A stretch of DNA of 64,000 bases, taken from the NCBI GenBank assembly GCA_027486835.1, contig JAIXOJ010000052.1, forward strand, positions 1-64,000. The letters run 5' to 3'. The notes below the pieces were generated by a model. That model was not told where the DNA came from and searched no databases. It was given only the letters and a program-made list of their open reading frames with translations. The stretch is from Chitinophagaceae bacterium. GTDB lineage: Bacteria > Bacteroidota > Bacteroidia > Chitinophagales > Chitinophagaceae. The position numbers were made by a program, and so were the translations under genes. Positions 61,442 through 64,000 of the stretch are shown piece by piece (position 1 is the stretch's first letter; every line of letters starts with the position of its first letter).

Positions 61442-64000
61442 ATGAAAAGGAATCTCCTCCCCTTTTGTAGCCTTATTAATGCTGCCCACAAAAAATTAAC
61501 CGCTTATCTTCTGCACAGTGGAAAGCGAACGACCTATTTGATGGTTACTTGTATATTATTACTGAATCTATCCGTAAATGCACAATCGTATTACCCGGGT
61601 GGTCTCCCCTCGTCGGTCATCAATGTTTGGCACGACGCGTCAGACCCTAGCAGCTTAACTTACAGCACAGGCACTACTTATGCCGCTACAGGACTTACGG
61701 GCAGCGGTACCATCAGCACTAATACCATCACTACTACAGCAACTGTAAATGGTTTGGCCTCAGGAAATATCGTCAGATGGGGTACTAATACGGTTGATTA
61801 TACGGTGCAAAGCGTAAGTGGAACTACTATTACCCTTACTTCTAATCTCTTAGCAACATTTGCCGCCCAAACAATCAATAGAAAAGACTCCAACTTGGTG
61901 AGTCAATGGAGCGATAAAAGCGGAAAGAATATGCACGCTTTGCAAGCAACAGTGGGTTCTCAGCCCAAACTGAGTACTTTGAATGGTAAGAATATCGTAG
62001 AGTTTTACGGTGCTAAAAACATCAATATTGCCAGTAATGCCTATTTAGATCCTTCAACAGGCTACAATTTAGCGCAAGCAGTATTTGTTTACAATGATGC
62101 GCCTACCTCTGTAACTGATTTTCGATACGGAACTTATGCCCGAAATACAGGCGGTTTAGGTTCGAACACCCCTATCATCGGTTTGCGTTATACCACAAGC
62201 AGTGGTAAATATGAAGCAGGCTTGTCACAAAATAATTCTGGGTTAATGGTATCTGGCATTACCGACCTTAGAAATCAATGGAGCATGTTGGAGAATTATG
62301 TTCCTAGCGGATACAATAAAGCATTTTTGACAGTAAACGGCGCTAACACCGTAAGCAATGGCATTTATACTGTTACGTATGCAAGTAGTACCAATGCAGT
62401 TTCCATAGGTAATAGAACCTCTTTCGCTATTCCTGTTCACTGGGGCGTAAGCGAAACCGTACTAACTGGTAGCCCGATTGGCAATTCTGGAAGAAAGATT
62501 TTAGAAACCTATCTCGCTTGGAAATGGGGTATGCAAGCAAAATTGCCAAGTGCTTTGCTCAATTTATTCAACCCTTCTAATAGCAGTTTCAGCAACAAAA
62601 TAGTAGGTATTGGCAAAGAAGCCAATGGCGATAGTATTGTTTCCACAGGTTCTAACGATGGGCTTGGATATTCTAATACCAGCTTTCTTAAAGATTCTGG
62701 GGATTATATCATTGCAGCGCACAATGGCTTAACAGGCACAAGTAGCATTGCCACAGATTTCACCCGCAGCAACAAAGTGTGGTATCTATCCAAAACAGAT
62801 GCTAGCAACAATGGTGGTGCTATCAACTTGTTCTTCAACTTTACGGCACTTGGTCTAACACTAGATACAACCAACAATGTTTACAGCATTCTCTTTAATG
62901 CTACTGACCCCACATTTGCAACAGGCACTAATTCATTTATTACCATCAATTCATTTACCCAAGATGCTGGAGGAACGCAATTGTCTTATTCCATAAATAC
63001 TGCTAATCTTTCTACGGGTTATTATACAGTGGTTTATACACCTAAAGCGACTACTACTTTTTCTACTATACCCTACGCGCCTGCTGGTTTGGCAAAAAGC
63101 CAATACAATTTGTGGTTCGATGCAAGTGATACAAGTACAGTTACAATAGCAGGTGGGCTCATTACCAAATGGGTGGACAAAGCCAATGGTTTGCAAGCAT
63201 TGCCTTTTGGCACAGGTTATAACCCAGTTTTAAACACCCAAAATGGAAAGTACATTGTGGAATTTAATGGGGCAAAAGCATTGAGTATTGCCGATAACCC
63301 ATTGTTAGACCCTACAACAGGTTATCATTTGGCACAAAGTGTATTTGTATATAATGATGCTCCTACTACCCTTACGGATACAAGGTATGGTACTTATAGT
63401 AGAAATACTTTTTTCTCAAATACTCCACAAATTGGAATACGATATATAAGTTCAGATGCGAAATACGAACTCAATCTATGTAGAAACAATTCGGGCTTCA
63501 ATATTGGCTCACAACCAGATTTAAGGAATAGTTGGTCTGTTGTGCAGAATTATGTACCAACAGGTTATACCAATATGTACGTAACCCTTAATGGTGGCTC
63601 ATCAGAAACAGATACAGCTAGTTTTATTAATTTCACTACTCCGGCTAGTCTTGGAAATAGATACACCAATGCAGCAAATGTTCATTGGGGTATTGGAGAA
63701 ACCTTGCTTACAGGAACATCGGTAGGTAATTCTGGAAGAAAAATCATTGCTAGCTATATGGCCTGGAAATGGGGCTTCCAATCCAATTTATTTAGTGGGC
63801 AACTAAGTTTATACAACCCATCAAATAGCAACTTTTCCAATAATCTTATTGGTATTGGTATGGATGCGATAGCTGATAGTATTACGAATACGGCCACTCA
63901 TGAAGGATTAAGTATAACCAATGTTAACGGAACAGCTGGTTTTCTTCGTGAAGCAGGCGATTATCTGATGGCTGCACACAATAATAGTAGTGGCACTGCT
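61442..64000 (+). CDS. Large secreted repeat protein, 3' end outside the window (partial)
   Basis: The frame is open from ATG 61442 to the last base, 853 codons. The N-terminus is a long signal region whose core is YLMVTCILLLNLSVNAQS. Two long modules are repeated: module 1 from about residue 57 (VINVWHDASDPSS, IVEFYGAKNINIA, YNLAQAVFVYND) and module 2 from about residue 545 (YNLWFDASDTSTV, IVEFNGAKALSIA, YHLAQSVFVYND). Each holds a concanavalin-like part ending SGRK-x-x-x-x-Y-x-AWKWG, then a DUF8202-like part (NPSNSSFSNKIVGIGKEANG). Module 1 has an extra segment of about 50 residues near its start. These are features of very large type IX secretion cargo. A later ATG at 61541 would leave a signal peptide lacking basic residues, so 61442 is chosen. 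Confidence 0.85.
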   Translation, partial: MKRNLLPFCSLINAAHKKLTAYLLHSGKRTTYLMVTCILLLNLSVNAQSYYPGGLPSSVINVWHDASDPSSLTYSTGTTYAATGLTGSGTISTNTITTTATVNGLASGNIVRWGTNTVDYTVQSVSGTTITLTSNLLATFAAQTINRKDSNLVSQWSDKSGKNMHALQATVGSQPKLSTLNGKNIVEFYGAKNINIASNAYLDPSTGYNLAQAVFVYNDAPTSVTDFRYGTYARNTGGLGSNTPIIGLRYTTSSGKYEAGLSQNNSGLMVSGITDLRNQWSMLENYVPSGYNKAFLTVNGANTVSNGIYTVTYASSTNAVSIGNRTSFAIPVHWGVSETVLTGSPIGNSGRKILETYLAWKWGMQAKLPSALLNLFNPSNSSFSNKIVGIGKEANGDSIVSTGSNDGLGYSNTSFLKDSGDYIIAAHNGLTGTSSIATDFTRSNKVWYLSKTDASNNGGAINLFFNFTALGLTLDTTNNVYSILFNATDPTFATGTNSFITINSFTQDAGGTQLSYSINTANLSTGYYTVVYTPKATTTFSTIPYAPAGLAKSQYNLWFDASDTSTVTIAGGLITKWVDKANGLQALPFGTGYNPVLNTQNGKYIVEFNGAKALSIADNPLLDPTTGYHLAQSVFVYNDAPTTLTDTRYGTYSRNTFFSNTPQIGIRYISSDAKYELNLCRNNSGFNIGSQPDLRNSWSVVQNYVPTGYTNMYVTLNGGSSETDTASFINFTTPASLGNRYTNAANVHWGIGETLLTGTSVGNSGRKIIASYMAWKWGFQSNLFSGQLSLYNPSNSNFSNNLIGIGMDAIADSITNTATHEGLSITNVNGTAGFLREAGDYLMAAHNNSSGTA

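Overview
The window looks like a chromosomal segment of a low-GC Bacteroidota, most likely from the Chitinophagales/Sphingobacteriales side (inference from gene content, not from a marker phylogeny). The pointers are a type IX secretion locus (PorP/SprF-like protein, OmpA/PD40 protein and a giant adhesin with a gliding-motility type sorting domain), two lipidated Omp85 proteins, one of them beside TamB, a LruC/choice-of-anchor surface protein, araBDA genes with a Nudix-type regulator elsewhere, AT-rich spacers without obvious Shine-Dalgarno sequences, and TTTG / TAnnTTTG promoter elements.

Layout. 0-5.5 kb: tail of a heptad-repeat coiled-coil gene, tRNA-Leu and tRNA-Gly, a family 2 glycosyltransferase, an Omp85 lipoprotein and an rRNA 2'-O-methyltransferase. 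5.7-15.3 kb: a GT35-like protein with its PLP lysine replaced, a palindrome-rich repeat array, a LruC surface protein with a lipoprotein, rnpB (RNase P RNA), a saccharopine dehydrogenase family gene, a polyisoprenyl-phosphate sugar transferase and purC. 15.4-20.9 kb: L-arabinose catabolism (araB, araD, galM, araA). 21.3-23.0 kb: membrane protein, flavodoxin-like oxidoreductase and Crp-family regulator. 24.2-32.4 kb: tamB and its lipidated TamA-like partner, separated by a composite repeat island. 32.5-36.7 kb: a large unknown secreted protein and an unknown 224-residue protein. 37.0-40.5 kb: a small defence-like island (EcoRI-family adenine methyltransferase, DUF262-HNH nuclease, HEPN-like protein, remnant of a PIN toxin with its small partner). 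40.5-47.2 kb: thioredoxin-fold secreted protein, AraR/NrtR-like Nudix regulator, prmC, ribD and small unknowns. 47.3-60.1 kb: the type IX secretion locus, a LysM protein and an RsmF-like RNA methyltransferase. 60.4-64.0 kb: 42-bp and 21-bp minisatellites, a hexanucleotide repeat, and the start of a large secreted repeat protein that runs off the window.

How the genes work together. AraA, AraB and AraD convert L-arabinose to D-xylulose 5-phosphate, the mutarotase supplies the right anomer, and the Nudix-type protein at 42.9 kb is a plausible regulator although unlinked. TamB and the TamA-like lipoprotein form an envelope assembly pair. The adhesin, PorP/SprF-like and OmpA-like genes form one minus-strand operon for surface display through type IX secretion. 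The methyltransferase, DUF262-HNH and HEPN-like genes are the best candidate for an unusual restriction or anti-phage unit.

The window is unusually rich in minisatellites. Three intergenic arrays at 23.4, 35.6 and 60.9 kb keep an exact 21-bp period around a CTTC/GAAG core; others have 41, 42 and about 56 bp units. Two of the 21-bp arrays sit inside copies of the same dispersed element of roughly 350 bp. All functional calls come from reading translated sequence by eye; no database search was possible.
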